Source of the DNA: Leptoclinus maculatus
Taxonomy: Eukaryota; Chordata; Actinopteri; Perciformes; Stichaeidae
Assembly: GCA_032191485.1 (NCBI GenBank)
Contig: JAVDOI010000016.1
Coordinates: 11,084,759-11,148,758 of the forward strand
Direction of reading: 5' to 3'
Length of the DNA stretch: 64,000 nt
This document shows, in pieces, positions 32,928 to 44,924 of this stretch. How positions within the stretch are numbered: position 1 is the stretch's first letter; each line of letters starts with the position of its first letter. Under the pieces are notes generated by a model. The model did not search any database and was not told the origin of the DNA. It worked only from the letters and a program-made list of their open reading frames with translations. Position numbers and translations under genes: made by a program.

Positions 32928-33562
32928 CTAAAGACAAATGGAGCAAATCAGAAGAAATATTTTAAAAATGCTGAAATTACAATGTCATCAGTCTTTTTTG
33001 GAGGATCATGAAACCGGCTGGATTACTGTTCCAGTGTGAAGACCAGAGATTTCATGACGTATTAGTTTAATATCATTTTTCAGAACTCACAGTGTATTTT
33101 ATTATTTCTTAACATTGAATTCAGTTGCAATATTGCTCTCTATCGCGACAGTCCTCTAAAAATCACTTTGTGTTGCTGAGCTTTATACAAACCCGTGACA
33201 GCAAAAACAAATTAAATTGGATGATTTAGATCTAGATTTTATGAAAAAAAAAAAAAAAAAATGCCAGGAAGTTATCCCGAATCCTGAGACATGATTGCAA
33301 AGACATCACCTCTGGTCTGGTGTTAAAAATCGAGCTGGTATAAACAACTCCCTAACCAGTGAACAGCTTCTAGAAAAGCAGAGTTAACAATGAAATCACA
33401 GCTGTGCACAATCACATAGACACACTACAAGGCTGAGCTAGTGAGCAAAACCTACTTATCAGATATAAGAAAAAACTCATCTAGAGAGGCATATGATCGA
33501 GTGAAACATGTGCTAGCAAAACTAGCAAGTGAAGAAAGAGGGGGGGGGGGGGGGTTTGGCAC
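32928..33562. other. dst intron with homopolymers next to the alternative exon
   Basis: Contains an A run at about 33243-33261 and a G run (C on the transcript strand) at about 33541-33554, eight bases inside the intron from the donor of the alternative first exon. Nothing else recognised. Confidence 0.5.
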
Positions 33563-34831
33563 CTGTGGGGAGTAATAACCCATGGGGTTCATTTCAGGAC
33601 ATGCAGCGATGGCATTCAGTAAGGCCTCTATCTCCTGCTCTCCTGCGTGCTGGAACGTCTGTAAACTTTTAGGCAGACAGGCCTCCACTGATTGCAGAAA
33701 CTCCTCCAGCTCCTCCATGTTGTACTTGGACGCTCCTTGTTGCACAGTACATGGTTCTGTTTGCTGGCGGCTCTCCATGGGTAGAATTACAGAGTTTCCG
33801 TATGTCTCAGGCTGTGTCACCACCACACTGACCAATTCACAGTCGTCCTGAGATGACACATCCTCCAACAGCTCAGCGGTGGACAGCTCATCGTAGTCTG
33901 TCAACGTCCTGGAACGCCATCCAGAGCTGTCGTTTAGAGCCCTGGAGGCTGACCCTGAGGATAACCTCCCTGTGGAGTATTTGTATTCCCCATTGCTGAG
34001 GGTATCCTTTTCATGTAGATCCACCACACCAGATTCTGTTTGTCGCAGACCCTGGACCAAGCTGCCGCTGTGGTAAAGAGACCGATTGTCCCTCGTAGGT
34101 GAGAAAGGGAACTCCTCCTGCCCTGAGCTGAGCGACCGCCCAGTTCTCAGGTCCCCGGACATATGCATGGCCTCTGAAGACGAGAGGCTCCTTGTACCGG
34201 GGACTCCTCTTTTGTGGGATCTATGTGCATGCCGCTCCCTCTCCACAGTAGGGCTGTACAGACCCGAGTCCTCTTCAGATGTCAATGAGCTGGTCATACT
34301 CTGCCCTCTCTTGCCATTGATCAACCCCGGCCTCTCAACACTCCCGGAGCACAAGGTCCCACTGCGGCTCGCATACTCGCCCAAATTAGTTGGGGCAAAA
34401 GTACGCCATGAACGTCGTTGATGTGGATGATCCTTCTTCTCTCCTCCCTGAAGACGCGACTTAGGCAGCACTGTATCAGTCGCCCTGCTTATGTGCCCAT
34501 TGAGCCTAAGTCCATCAAAGACAACACGTTCGTCCAGCATGGCAGGTTTGCGGGTTCGGAGCTCAAATGAACTGGAAGCAGAGAGAGCTCCATTTCCACA
34601 CAGGTTGCTGAGGTCTAACGTGCGGTGAGTGTAAGGTAGGGTGCTTGTGAAGTGCCGGGAAGAAAGGCTGCCTTTAGAGCCCGAGTCTATCTGCTCGTTG
34701 AGCCGGACGGTGTCATAAATGGACCTCTGGGGCACATAGCAGTCATCAATGTTCAGGTCCTCCTCCTCCCCCTTCCCCACACAGGAAGGGTTTTGTCTGA
34801 GGCAATCTGGTCTGCTCAGCGGTTTGCCCAT
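33563..34831 (-). CDS. dst: dst alternative first coding exon of a short isoform (MGKPLSRPDC...)
   Basis: 423 codons from ATG at 34829-34831 to the donor CCACAG/gtgcca at 33563. The start has A at -3 and G at +4, a strong Kozak context. The protein begins MGKPLSRPDCLRQNPSC and is followed by a Ser/Arg/Glu-rich, probably disordered region (for example SLTSEEDSGLYSPTVERE). It then has a conserved-looking end, YNMEELEEFLQSVEACLPKS and MNPMGYYSPQ. It ends in phase 0 and joins cleanly to AFQKEDIDPL at 32766-32927. The product would lack actin-binding, plakin and proximal rod regions. Gly2 with Ser6 fits an N-myristoylation site and Cys10/Cys16 are possible palmitoylation sites (inference). I recall similar MGKPLSRPDCLR starts among short spectraplakin products, unverified. 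Confidence 0.82.
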
Positions 34832-35241
34832 GCTAAAACAATTGTCACGACTCACTACAAGGAAAAGATTAAGGATGTAGTGGAATCCTTTGAGGTATAT
34901 GTTGCTTTAGTGCACAAGGAGTAATTTAAAAAAGAAGCACAATGTGACCAATTTACACGAGAAACAACTGTGTGCAAAATCATTTTTTCTCCTTTTTAAA
35001 TGAGAAGTTCTGAAATAAATACTAAATGTTTCCACCACGCAATATACAATTGGTCATGGAGATTTAAAAAAATAAATGATGGACACAATTATGTTGATCT
35101 AGGTCTTTAAAAAATAAAAGGCTTTAGAAATACAAAAATGTCAAACAATATAAAATCCTAAATCCTAAACAAATGCTCGGACTGTATAGCAGCGTCATAA
35201 TCCGTATTAGGAATGAAAATCCAGTCTTTCAATACAGTCAC

Positions 35242-35490
35242 CTATCCAAGGAATATTCCACTAGGCTCTTCTCCCGGCATTGACGAAACTTAATCACTAT
35301 TCCTCTGGTCCAAAGTGCTTCTTTTTCCCTGATATCCTTGCAGCATCCATGCGAGCTTAAGGAAATTCTTCAGTGCAAAGTGAAAATATCCACAGGCAAG
35401 GCTCTACCAAAAACGGGTGGCAGTTCTGAGGAGAGCTGGTACTCCTGGATAAACAAAAAAGCCTGCCCTTTCTCTCTCATCGCTCCCTCG
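35242..35490 (-). other. dst: Candidate 5' UTR exon of the short dst isoform
   Basis: A good donor, GGATAG/gtgact, lies at 35242. The acceptors gttttag just before 34832 and ccttgtag before 34854 would join it to the first coding exon. It carries a 17-codon upstream open frame (ATG at 35348-35350, stop 35297-35299). The 5' boundary is a guess. Confidence 0.4.
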
Positions 35491-35525
35491 CAATGACAGA
35501 CACCCTCCTGGCAGAGCATTTCATG

Positions 35526-35605
35526 CCCCGCCCCCGCTCATTATTCAGACAACATCTGCCACAACTCCATTTGTGCAGAGAGCCGCTCCGGCACATGTTG
35601 ATTGG
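35526..35605 (-). promoter_or_regulatory. dst: Candidate internal promoter: GC box and CCAAT box
   Basis: On the minus strand a CCAAT pentamer (35601-35605, inside ccaccaatcaac) is followed about 65 bp later by the Sp1-type GC box gggggcgggg (35526-35535). Both sit just upstream of the candidate 5' UTR exon. No convincing TATA box was seen. A C14-type homopolymer lies nearby at about 35626-35640. Confidence 0.45.
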
Positions 35606-35640
35606 TGGACACATGACCCTCTCTCCCCCCCCCCCCCCCC

Positions 35641-38600
35641 GTTCTAATTCCCCCTTATGTCAGCATGGCCCATATGACTTCACTTCTAAGCCATCTTCTG
35701 CATCCTGACACAATCACTTACTTTTCTTTTTTTTCATTCAGTGACTGAGGGAATGGGGAGGGGTAGCGATACGCACCAGCTTTTCAACTTCACACAAAAA
35801 AAAAACCTTAGACCAGCAGGCAGCAGCAGATCCCGCTCTGATGACATCACACTATGCTGAAATAGATACACTTTTTTCCTTTTTTCTCCCTCTTTGCCCT
35901 CTGTTTTCCTCTTGTGGACGGTTGCTGTGGACCCTGCAGATATTCTTAATTACTGTGGAATGCTGAGGGAGGCACAGGTCCCAGGTAATTTAACACCGAC
36001 GGGTCTGCCAAATGCATGAAGGCGCTTTTTATGTTCAGTGACCAGGGTAGGAGAAGAAAGTAGAATAGGGGAGATAATGAAGGGAATTTATTTTTGTTTC
36101 CTGGATTGTCTACGCCACAGTAGCTCGGTCAGAAGCTGAACAATCCCAACTCCTTTGTCCAGATCTGCACGCATGGGAGGAGACAGAAAGAGGACGCTGG
36201 CAGAGATAAAAAAAAAGCAGTTAAGATCTGTTGGGATTTTTTAAAAAGGATGTTCAGCCACTGAATCCTGCATACTTTTAAAAATATTACGGCTTTTGTA
36301 TGTATGAATACAAATAACACTTTTACAAATCATTTTCCTGGCTGCTGCAGGTCCCTTTATCCCCAATGTCCCATATATCTTCTTTACAGAAAGTATAGAA
36401 TACTGCATTTCATTCAAGCACTGCACACAACAGCACAACAGCCAGACTTTAGTTACACAGGGGGAGACACATGTGATATCTATGTGGAAGATACTGTGCT
36501 GTTTTTTTATTGATATTGAGCTGTAATCAAATTAAATAAAACTTGGAGGAGAGCTTCCTGGATTATCAACTGACTCGTTTGCATGAATGTTTAAATACAA
36601 TGATGTTCATAATTGATTCAATTGGGTGATTATTGTAGCAATCAGTTAATTGTTTGATCCAAAAAGTGAGAGAAAATAGTGAAGACTGTCAAGTTGACAC
36701 AACTTGTTGCTGTGAATATTTGCTGAAAAATGATTTTGATTAATAAATGATCATAGATGTATTTTCTGACAATCAACTGGATAACACGAGTTAAGATAAT
36801 TCGGTTGTTATCCAGCAAACCAAGCAGGCTTAACTCTATTGCATTTACTGTAAAAGAGGAAAAGTCAACTTATCAACTAAGGAAGCAAAGATCTGAAACA
36901 ATATGCAACAGCTAATTAATGGGTTTTCATGTCATTGTCACAAATGTGTTGTGGGAGAATTGTCTTCAAACTCGTCTCCTGGCCTTTAGGTTCGGTTTAG
37001 GACTGTTTTAACACTTAAGATGAAGGTCAGCATTGGAAACAAAGACTAGAAACCTTAGATGAATAGAAAACTCAACATAAATCGCCTTACAGCTGAACAA
37101 TGTGTACTCTACCTGTAGAGCAACTGTCCCACAGAGGTTTCATGTTTCACTTTAAGAGGAGTTTATCATTGCTCTGGCAGTGAGTCAGCGACATTACGTG
37201 CTCACAATGACACTTTAGCTTCAATGAAGCGGGTTAGCTACAGTATGATTCAGATGGTCGAAACTCCATCCCAAATTTGTAAGAGATGTAATGTCTGAAC
37301 AGGGGGAAAATGACACCCACACCAACCCCCAGTGGTGTTGAGTCACTAGAGCTGCCCTTTAATGTACACATAAAGATATACATACACCAGGACTCCCTCA
37401 GCTGAACTCCTGCACATCTCATGTGAAAAACAAGAGCAAACACATGAAGTCAGGCGTGTCTCTTTCAAAACTTGACCTAAAATGGTAACAGCGCATGAAA
37501 GAGGCAAATCCAAGCGCTGTCTTTCTCCGTTTATTTATTTCTCTCAACAGCTGCCAAAAAAAACCCACTTACCTACAGAAACAAGAGCCTGATCCACTGA
37601 ACATAAAACAGAATATGACACAATCATCTAATGTTTTCATGCTGCAACTGAATAAAGAAAGAGCTCGAGTTCCGATATTGCTTTTGGCAGTTCTCCTCCT
37701 GATGCTAAGCATTGGTACAAATGAGTACAAAGGGGGGTTTTCCACTAGCAGCTGAGGCTGTATATGCCCTCTCAACCCAGACTGATGACAGGACAAAGAG
37801 GGGGTAAAAACATGCACCATGACAACGCTGCTCAGCAACAATTTAAATCAATCACTTCTTTAATAGTTTCCCTGCGAGGCCTTTAAACCAAACTCCACAC
37901 AACAAACTGACACCCCCTCCCACACACACACACACACACACCCCACCCGAGTGATATTTTAATCCATGTGTCTCAACTGGAGGTTTGGATGTTGCATTCC
38001 TACGTGAGTGCAGCACCCCCGTAATTACAAAAAAAAAAATCCCTTGACCTATATCTTAGGACAGATCTGTGTCATTTGCCTACACTCAGCTACATTGTTT
38101 TATTGTAATACTATCTAATACTATAAATGAAGATGTGTTTCATAATGTCACCTCTAAATATAGGTTAATCCTCTTTTGGAAAACTCCACAGGAATTTATA
38201 GGCTTTTAAAATATTTTACATCTGTCTGTAAATCTTGCTAATGGCTACCCCTAGTTTTATCCCTCACTGGAACCAACAAAGACCTCCACGATTTAATAGA
38301 CAATATGGAGAGTTATAGGAATTGAAAACAGACCATAAGGACATCTAGGAATATGTGTGGTATGTTTTTAGTACGGCATATGTCATTACCTATATTACAT
38401 TTTAAAACATTTTGTCCAAACATCCATAATACAATATAATCTCTAGCATTTGGGGACATAATGTTCATTAGCATTTGGGCTGCTTTGAACCAGCTATAAA
38501 ATCTACTACTGGTGTGTGTCATCATATTACTACAAGCCTTAAAAGACACTCAGCCCAGCAGTAAATACGGGTTTCAGGACATTTTAATGGTAACTAAACT

Positions 38601-39333
38601 AACCATCACTTTACTAATTGGTGTCTATGTCAAGATGGTCAAATAAACACCAGGCTACTCTAAGCTTAGAGCCTGAGATAATGTCAGGCAGTGAAGATTC
38701 AAACGTAAAAGAACCACAGTGTCAATGTTAAGAGATCAGGATGCAGGCCCAGCTTCATTACTGGGACCACTGAATCAAGTGACGCCCTGCTGGCGACCAC
38801 CTGGCTGCCACGGTCCAGCCCTCCTGCACCATCATTGCATATGGGCCACAGCTCTTTTGTTAACACCAGATGCCCTTAATGAACCAGCATTCCCCAGAGG
38901 ATTGTATGTAGCAAGTGCTCAGTGAAGAGCCTGCTGGTAATCTGCCCCAGTGCAAGGTTTTTGGGATAGACAGCATCTAAAATATTACATTTTTAATGTG
39001 AAACCCAGGAAAGAATACAGCATTTAGTCAAGATTAATTCATAGTAACAATAAAAATAGCATCTGCCAATAACTGCCTCTTTGAATAGAGCCAAGAGGAC
39101 ATTTGTCACACTGGTCACAATCTTTCTTATTTAAAAAATAAATAAAACGTATGCATGTTGCATGTTGCATATTGCTATTAAATTTATGCAAAAAAGACAA
39201 AAACAAGAGTACCTGCTGCTCTGATTTCACATATATTCCATCATCCAACTCAATCGCTTATCAACCAACTGATTTCAATGAAACTCTGTTTCGCCAAAAT
39301 AACAAAATAAATGTTTAATTGGAGATAGCATAC
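35641..39333. other. Long dst intron upstream of the internal promoter
   Basis: About 3.7 kb with a CA microsatellite near 37922-37941 and short A runs. No dst exon with matching phase found, and no repeat family recognised. Regulatory sequence for the short isoform could lie here (inference). Confidence 0.45.
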
Positions 39334-40802
39334 CTTAAAGGCCTCCAGCTGTTGGTTGATGCCGTCTGTCTCCATGCCGACTGCCTCCTGCGCTGCCTCC
39401 TTGCCCACAGCACTGCAAAGTTTATCTTCCGCTTGGTGGAGTTTACTGTACAACTCCTCCAGTTTGGTGAGGGTGCTCTGCACCTGCACCTCTCTGCCTT
39501 TAGCCCTGTCCAACAGTTTACCGCTCTGCTTACTCAGAGAGTCCAGATCTCTCTTGAGGCCTAACAGGTCAGGTGAGGTTTCAGTCTCCAGCATCTTCTT
39601 ACAGCTGTCTCCGGCATTGGCCGTGTTGACCATCACCTCTTGCAGCTTTGCCACAAAGCTCTGGATGCTGTCCTGCTGTTCCTTAAGAGTGGCCAAGTCA
39701 AGATCCACAGGAGCCATGCCGTCCAGTTCGTCATCCAGGTCTGTGAAACGGGTGAACATCTCACGGATTTGATTTTGGAACTGCCCAATACCCTGCAGTT
39801 TACCCTCCAAGACTTGGCACGTCTCCTCTAGTTTCTTGTTAAGGGTGCTGTGGTCTTTTTCCATGCTGTCAGCCTGCAGTAAGAGGTCCGTCACTCCATC
39901 AGCATCTGGGACTTCAACCACAAGGTCCTTGGCCAAGGTCTTCAGGTGCTCCACTTGGTTCTGCACTCCTTCTAAACTCTTCTGTTGGGCTTTCATGTTG
40001 GTCAGGTTCTTGTTGCTGTGTGCCTGCACTCCCTGTGACTCATAGCTATCCACCTGCTTCTTAGCCCCCTCAAGCTGACCCTTCGCCTCTTTGTAGGCAT
40101 CATTAAATTCCTTAACTGTGTGTGAGATCTTTTCCAGGGACTCCCTTTTGCTCTGCAGACCTTCCACTACATTGTCCACTCTTTTGCCAATGCTAGCCTT
40201 CTCCTCTTTTATAGCGTCAGTGTCTGCGTTGGCCACCTCAAGAAGGCTATCTGCAGCCGCGTTGAGCTGCTCCGCCATCCCTCTGTGCTTGTCTACATCC
40301 TTCTGGAGAGCTTTCACCTGAGAAATTGAGCTCTCCACAGCGACCGGATCAACAGTGAGTTTGACTCGGCCCTCGCTAGCTTCAATCTCTTGAATCCAGG
40401 AGCTGAGCTTCTCTGCATGCTCCTGATACTTCAGAGATTTCTGCAGAGCAGTCTGGAGTTTGTCAGCTTGTTCCAGAGAGCTCTTCTTCACCTCCTCCCA
40501 GTTGGACGAGAGTGTAGTAAGCTGCCCTTGTAGTGCCAACTTTTCTGCACCATCAGTGTTCTGCAGAAGCATCTCCCCTTCCCCAGTGATTGTGTTATAA
40601 GCTTCCTTGTGTTCACTGAGAGCCTTCTGGACTTTACTGTGCTCCTCCAGAGTTTGTTGCAGGATGTCCACTTTGGCAGAGACGGGCTGGGGCTTAGACT
40701 GGTCCTGGAGCTTCTCACCCAGCCATGACTGGAAGTCTTTGGAGGTCTGTTGGAACTGCTGAGAGCTGGCAAAGGTTGAGTTGAGATGCTCGATCCGTTT
40801 TT
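39334..40802 (-). CDS. dst: dst long spectrin-repeat exon (489 codons)
   Basis: Encodes KRIEHLNSTFASSQQFQQTS then SKDFQSWLGEKLQDQSK to GINQQLEAFK, several uninterrupted spectrin repeats. It includes GIGQFQNQIREMFTRFTDLD and DELDGMAPVDLDLATL, close to mammalian dystonin as I recall it. Acceptor ctgttgtag, donor gtatgc. Two bases in, phase 0 out. Confidence 0.93.
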
Positions 40803-41012
40803 CTACAACAGAGAAATGTGGCAATTAGTGAGTTAAATGCAGCAACACCTCTTGTGCAAAAAGTGGAAACAAAAGGTAGTTGGGACTATTGGAAAGTTGG
40901 GAAGTTGCGGTCATAGAATAAATATATCTTACTATGACTCAACACAAATAGAATGCTTCTTTCTTTCCCAACATTACAACACTACATCATTAGGTTAAGT
41001 TAGAAGGCCAAC

Positions 41013-41511
41013 CTGCTTTCTCCTCCAGTTGTTTGAAAGGCTTGCTGACACTGTCCAGCTGCCTGGCCAAGTCTGCTTTGAGATAATCCTCAGTCACCAT
41101 CGTGGTGAGCTCTGCGTTGATGGCCTCAGCCTCCTTCAGCTTCTTCCTCTCCTCTCTCAGCTGTGCCGAGATGTTATGGACATCCTCCAACTGCTTCTTC
41201 ACAGCTTCGGGCTGGGTGCTGTGTCCCTGGTGGTTGGTGAGCTGATTCTCCAGCTGAGTGGTAGTCTGACCGACGCTCCCCAGTAACTCCTGAAACTGCC
41301 CCGTCTTCACCACGGCCTGGTCGATAAGGCTATCTCGCTGGTTCAGCTGTCCTGTGAGGCCTTGCCACTTCTGGGTGACGGCAGTGAGCTGCTCCCTCAC
41401 CAGCTTCCCACTGGAGGGGTCCTGGTTGCCTGAGGAGCTCAAGATGGCAGAGGCAGCTTCCTCAAGCTGCTCATATTGAGGTTTGCGGCTCTTAAATTCG
41501 TTCTGGAGGAT
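41013..41511 (-). CDS. dst: dst spectrin-repeat exon (ILQNEFKSRKPQYEQLEE)
   Basis: 166 codons plus one base, ILQNEFKSRKPQYEQLEEAA then AVTQKWQGLTGQLNQRDSLI to PFKQLEEKA. Acceptor ccccccag, donor gttggc. Confidence 0.92.
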
Positions 41512-41606
41512 CTGGGGGGACAAAATCAGTCAAGAGGAGCATTCCTTTAGAAAGTTACAGGACATTCTGGTTCTTGGGAGAAGTTTTTTCCAAACACCAT
41601 GCCTAC

Positions 41607-41806
41607 CTGAACTTGTTGTTTCTGCATCTTAAGCATGTTCGGGTCTATCGAGAGGGGTCCGAGGACACTCATCATCAGCTCTTTCTCTGAAAGCCACTGA
41701 ACAAGCTGCAGCTCAGTTGTTTGGAATATGTCCAGGTTCTTGTTGGACTGCTCCAGGTGCTGCTTCCTGTCCTCTACAGAGCCGCTGATATCCACCCAAG
41801 CAGCAT
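41607..41806 (-). CDS. dst: dst spectrin-repeat exon (DAAWVDISGSVEDRKQHL)
   Basis: Encodes AAWVDISGSVEDRKQHLEQS then ELMMSVLGPLSIDPNMLKMQ to KQQVQ; VLGPLSIDPNML is a strongly conserved dystonin string. Acceptor cctgctcag, donor gtaggc. Confidence 0.92.
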
Positions 41807-42159
41807 CTGAGCAGGAGGGCAGGACAATCACACCAGTCTGCATTAGTCAGCATAACAGCACCTTTCTATCCACTGTCCTACTGTTCTCCTAGCAAAACCT
41901 CCCATTGTGCAGGACTTGGCACTGCAAATGTGTTAATTTAACTGGTGTGGCAGAGGGCAGGTAATGAGACACATTCTGTATGCATGTGATGGGAAGAAGA
42001 CTAGATGACCAATAGTAATGGTCTAACTTCTCATATCTGTCATTTTGTAGCAGCCATTGCAGTAATGAGATACATATTTTGTCAGATTCAACATATCTCT
42101 GACAGTTTCAGTGACATAAATTACCCAGGACCATCAGGAGACAACACCTTGCTGCGTAC

Positions 42160-42289
42160 CTATTTCTGCCAGCATCTGCTTCCATTTCGCAGCCTCGGGG
42201 GAGTTCGGATGAGTCCTAATCAAGTTCAGGAGCGTCTCTCTGAGCTTCTGGAGCTTCTCCTGCTTTTGCTTCATGTCATCCTCAAATGC
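42160..42289 (-). CDS. dst: dst spectrin-repeat exon (AFEDDMKQKQEKLQKLRE)
   Basis: 43 codons plus one base, AFEDDMKQKQEKLQKLRETL to EAAKWKQMLAEI. Acceptor ttctctcag, donor gtacgc. Confidence 0.92.
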
Positions 42290-42344
42290 CTGAGAGAATG
42301 GAAACAAATTATAATCGCTGAATCTTGTGATTTTCAACTCAAGT

Positions 42345-42572
42345 GTCATATTACATTACATTACATTACAGTCATTTAGCCGACGCTTTTATCCAAAGCG
42401 ACTTACAATTCAGATACTTCATACACCGTAGGCACAGCTACGGGAGCAATTTTTGGGGTGTCTTGCTCAAGGACACATCGACACATGCCACTAGCAGAGC
42501 CAGAGCCGGGGTTCGAACCGCCGATCAACTGATTGAAGGGCGGCACCTGCTCTCCACTTAGCCACGGTCGCC
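42345..42572 (-). mobile_element. tRNA-derived SINE in a dst intron
   Basis: On the minus strand it starts ggcgaccgtggctaagtgg, with an A box (TGGCTAAGTGG), then a B box ggttcgaaccc (complement within 42508-42519) for RNA polymerase III. A central core gtgtccttgagcaagacac follows. The 3' end ggataaaagcgtcggctaaa, then tgac, finishes in a (TGTAA)n tail, as in LINE-mobilised teleost SINEs. It looks full length. Confidence 0.8.
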
Positions 42573-42676
42573 ATATTTTCTTATTTCTTATTCACAGCAG
42601 ATCAAAGTCAGTGAGGACTGCGTGTATAATTCACATAATTATTCAGGCCATTTACTGAACAACAACATTTCTGTAC

Positions 42677-42912
42677 CTTCTGCTGTTCAAGCTGTGTTTT
42701 CACTGAATCTTTCTCTGTGGCTGCGTTGTTCCAGGATGCTGCAGTCTTTTTCATGTCCCTCAGCCATTCCAACATGTTGTCCGTCTCCTTTTGGGCCTCT
42801 TTCACCTCCTGCACCAAACTACTCAGCTCTGCTGCTCGACCTTTCAGCGTCTCCCCGATGCTCGCGTATCCCTCGTTGACGAATGACATGTTCTGCTGAA
42901 TTACCATCAGCT
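42677..42912 (-). CDS. dst: dst spectrin-repeat exon (ELMVIQQNMSFVNEGYAS)
   Basis: Encodes LMVIQQNMSFVNEGYASIGE then TDNMLEWLRDMKKTAASWNN to TQLEQQK. Acceptor tgtcctcag, donor gtacag. Its first Glu codon is completed by either the 51-nt cassette or the exon before it. Confidence 0.92.
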
Positions 42913-43859
42913 CTGAGGACAGCAAAAATAATTCTATTCAATTTTCCTTACCGGGGGTTAACGTGTCATCATGAGGTTATGATAACAGTGAGGAACTGTT
43001 AATATAGAGGCCTTATGGTGCAGTAGGTTCAGAATATGAGGGAAGTAACAACCACTCCCAAGTATTGCAAATCTTCGGCTCTTATCAAAGTAATTAAATG
43101 AAATGAATTAAATAAAAGTGGGCCTCAAGATCACTCATATGAACAGATGTGTTCTTACGTGGCACATACGAGTGATTTAAAGTACTTAGAGTACGAGTCT
43201 CCTCAGGGGAAAAACTATCTCTGCAATGACATGCTGTTGACAGCTGCAGTAATATTTTATTGTTACTGTTGTATGATATTTTTGTGATTGAAACTTGGGA
43301 CTCTTATATTGCTATTTTGGGGGAGTTGAACATGCTAATGATCAAATCTTGGGAATATGCATCTCCTCATGAACAGGTGGGATTCATAAAGTGTTTACAG
43401 TTACAAGCGGTACTGTGAATTTGACTTGGAACAAGTCTCATGGAAAGAAAAGTATGAGATAGAGAGGAATAAAAAAAAATGTCCTGCATTAAATGAAAAT
43501 ATTTCTGATCTAATCTTATGAAGTGTCCTCCCTGTGTGTGTGAATGGATGTTTGAGCCTTTAAATGTTGATTCATTTAAGAAAAAGCTTGATGGAAAGTG
43601 ATGAAATAATTCACTCCCTATGGAGTTTGGCTGACACTTAATTGCTCTATTGGGCCATCAAAAGAGTAAAAAAGCAATAAACTCCCTCTTTATTCCTGTA
43701 ACTTTATTACTCATAATCTGAACACACTGTGTCAGTGAACTTTGTTTCACATAGAGCCACCACAGCCAGAGCAGTGTTTTGAAAACCAGCCGTAATCCCT
43801 ACACATGACACTACAAACAATGCATTTACACAGCAGCATCCACATACACACTCGATTAC
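42913..43859. other. dst intron, nothing recognised
   Basis: AT-rich, no repeat family or exon seen. Confidence 0.45.
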
Positions 43860-43910
43860 CTTTATTTGTTAGGTAGGAATGGCTCGCTGGACCACCACCA
43901 TTAGTAAGAG
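43860..43910 (-). CDS. dst: dst 51-nt cassette exon (ALTNGGGPASHSYLTNK)
   Basis: Acceptor tgcatcag, donor gtaatc. Encodes ALTNGGGPASHSYLTNK with equal phases at both ends, so it can be skipped in frame (K-S-E-L when skipped). Gly/Ser-rich, likely a flexible linker. Human dystonin has a comparable AVLNGEG-type linker here as I recall. Confidence 0.75.
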
Positions 43911-44081
43911 CTGATGCAAAAGACATAAGACAAAGCTTGAGTAAAGGACAGGCAGACTGTCTAGAACATCTTTCCACGATCTCCAATGGTTAGTGAGCAC
44001 ACAGTACTCAGGAGTGCACCCAAACACCATGCTTCCCATTCCACTGAATGATTCAAACATTTGAAGTGTGCCGATTTTTAC

Positions 44082-44208
44082 CTGACTTGTTGGCGGTCTT
44101 TGTCTTGGCGGGGGATGTGAGGAATGTCATGAGGCTGTATAGCGCTGATCCTTTCCTGTTCAGGTCTTGGACAGCAGGGTCTTTGAAGGTCCACTCATCT
44201 AGTAATCC
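44082..44208 (-). CDS. dst: dst rod exon (GLLDEWTFKDPAVQDLNR)
   Basis: 42 codons plus one base, GLLDEWTFKDPAVQDLNRKG then ALYSLMTFLTSPAKTKTANK. Acceptor attaaccag, donor gtaaaa. Confidence 0.9.
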
Positions 44209-44629
44209 CTGGTTAATCAGACAGATAAATGGTATATACTGTAGGAGCATGGCATTTATAACACATGATTTCTGAAAAGAGAAACAGGACGAACATGTCT
44301 GTGAGGTTTTATTTGTATTTTTTGCTTTCCAGGATCTACTTCAGGGATCCTGTGAAGCAAATAGTCGTTCTGCTGGACAATATAATGTTTCACTCCCAGA
44401 TCTGTCCTGTGTAAACACATACCATCCATCCGTCATTAGTTGGCAGAGAAAGCAGGATGGAATGGTGGGGAGTTTAGGGAGGGTAGGACTATAACCTATT
44501 AAAACACACTTACATCTATCTATTGCAAAACACACAGACTTCTCTGGATGCAAAGTGTAACATCAGCGGCTTCTGTTCCAGCACTTAAAGTGCAGTTAGA
44601 CAATTCTTTTTATTAATCTCATGACTCAC

Positions 44630-44786
44630 AGTGACTATCTGCAGGTCCTTCTCCAGACTTTTCACACTGCTGCTCGGCTGAACCGCAGGTACTTTCTCAG
44701 TGGTCTGCTCCAGCCACTTGGTGAGAGCGCCAGCTGCAGATCTGAAGTCTCCTAGCTGGTCCTGACAGGATGACACCTCCTCTTCC
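44630..44786 (-). CDS. dst: dst spectrin-repeat exon (EEEVSSCQDQLGDFRSAA)
   Basis: Encodes EEEVSSCQDQLGDFRSAAGA then LTKWLEQTTEKVPAVQPSSS to KDLQIVT. Acceptor tactacag, donor gtgagt. Confidence 0.9.
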
Positions 44787-44924
44787 CTGTAGTACACAAG
44801 AATCAGTCATATCATGCATCCATCTGTACATTATACAACCTCCACTGTAAAGGAAAAGGATGTTATATTTGTTAAACGTTGAAATACAGGAACCTTATGT
44901 GTCCCTCCCATTGACCCAGCTTAC

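Noticed and set aside
34832..34855. GTG start upstream of MGKPLS
   Set aside because: The ATG at 34829-34831 has an ideal Kozak context and an acceptor lies between the GTG and the ATG; a GTG start in this gene is unlikely.
35626..35640. G-quadruplex promoter element
   Set aside because: It is one uninterrupted homopolymer, not four spaced G runs; more likely a slippage-prone simple repeat.
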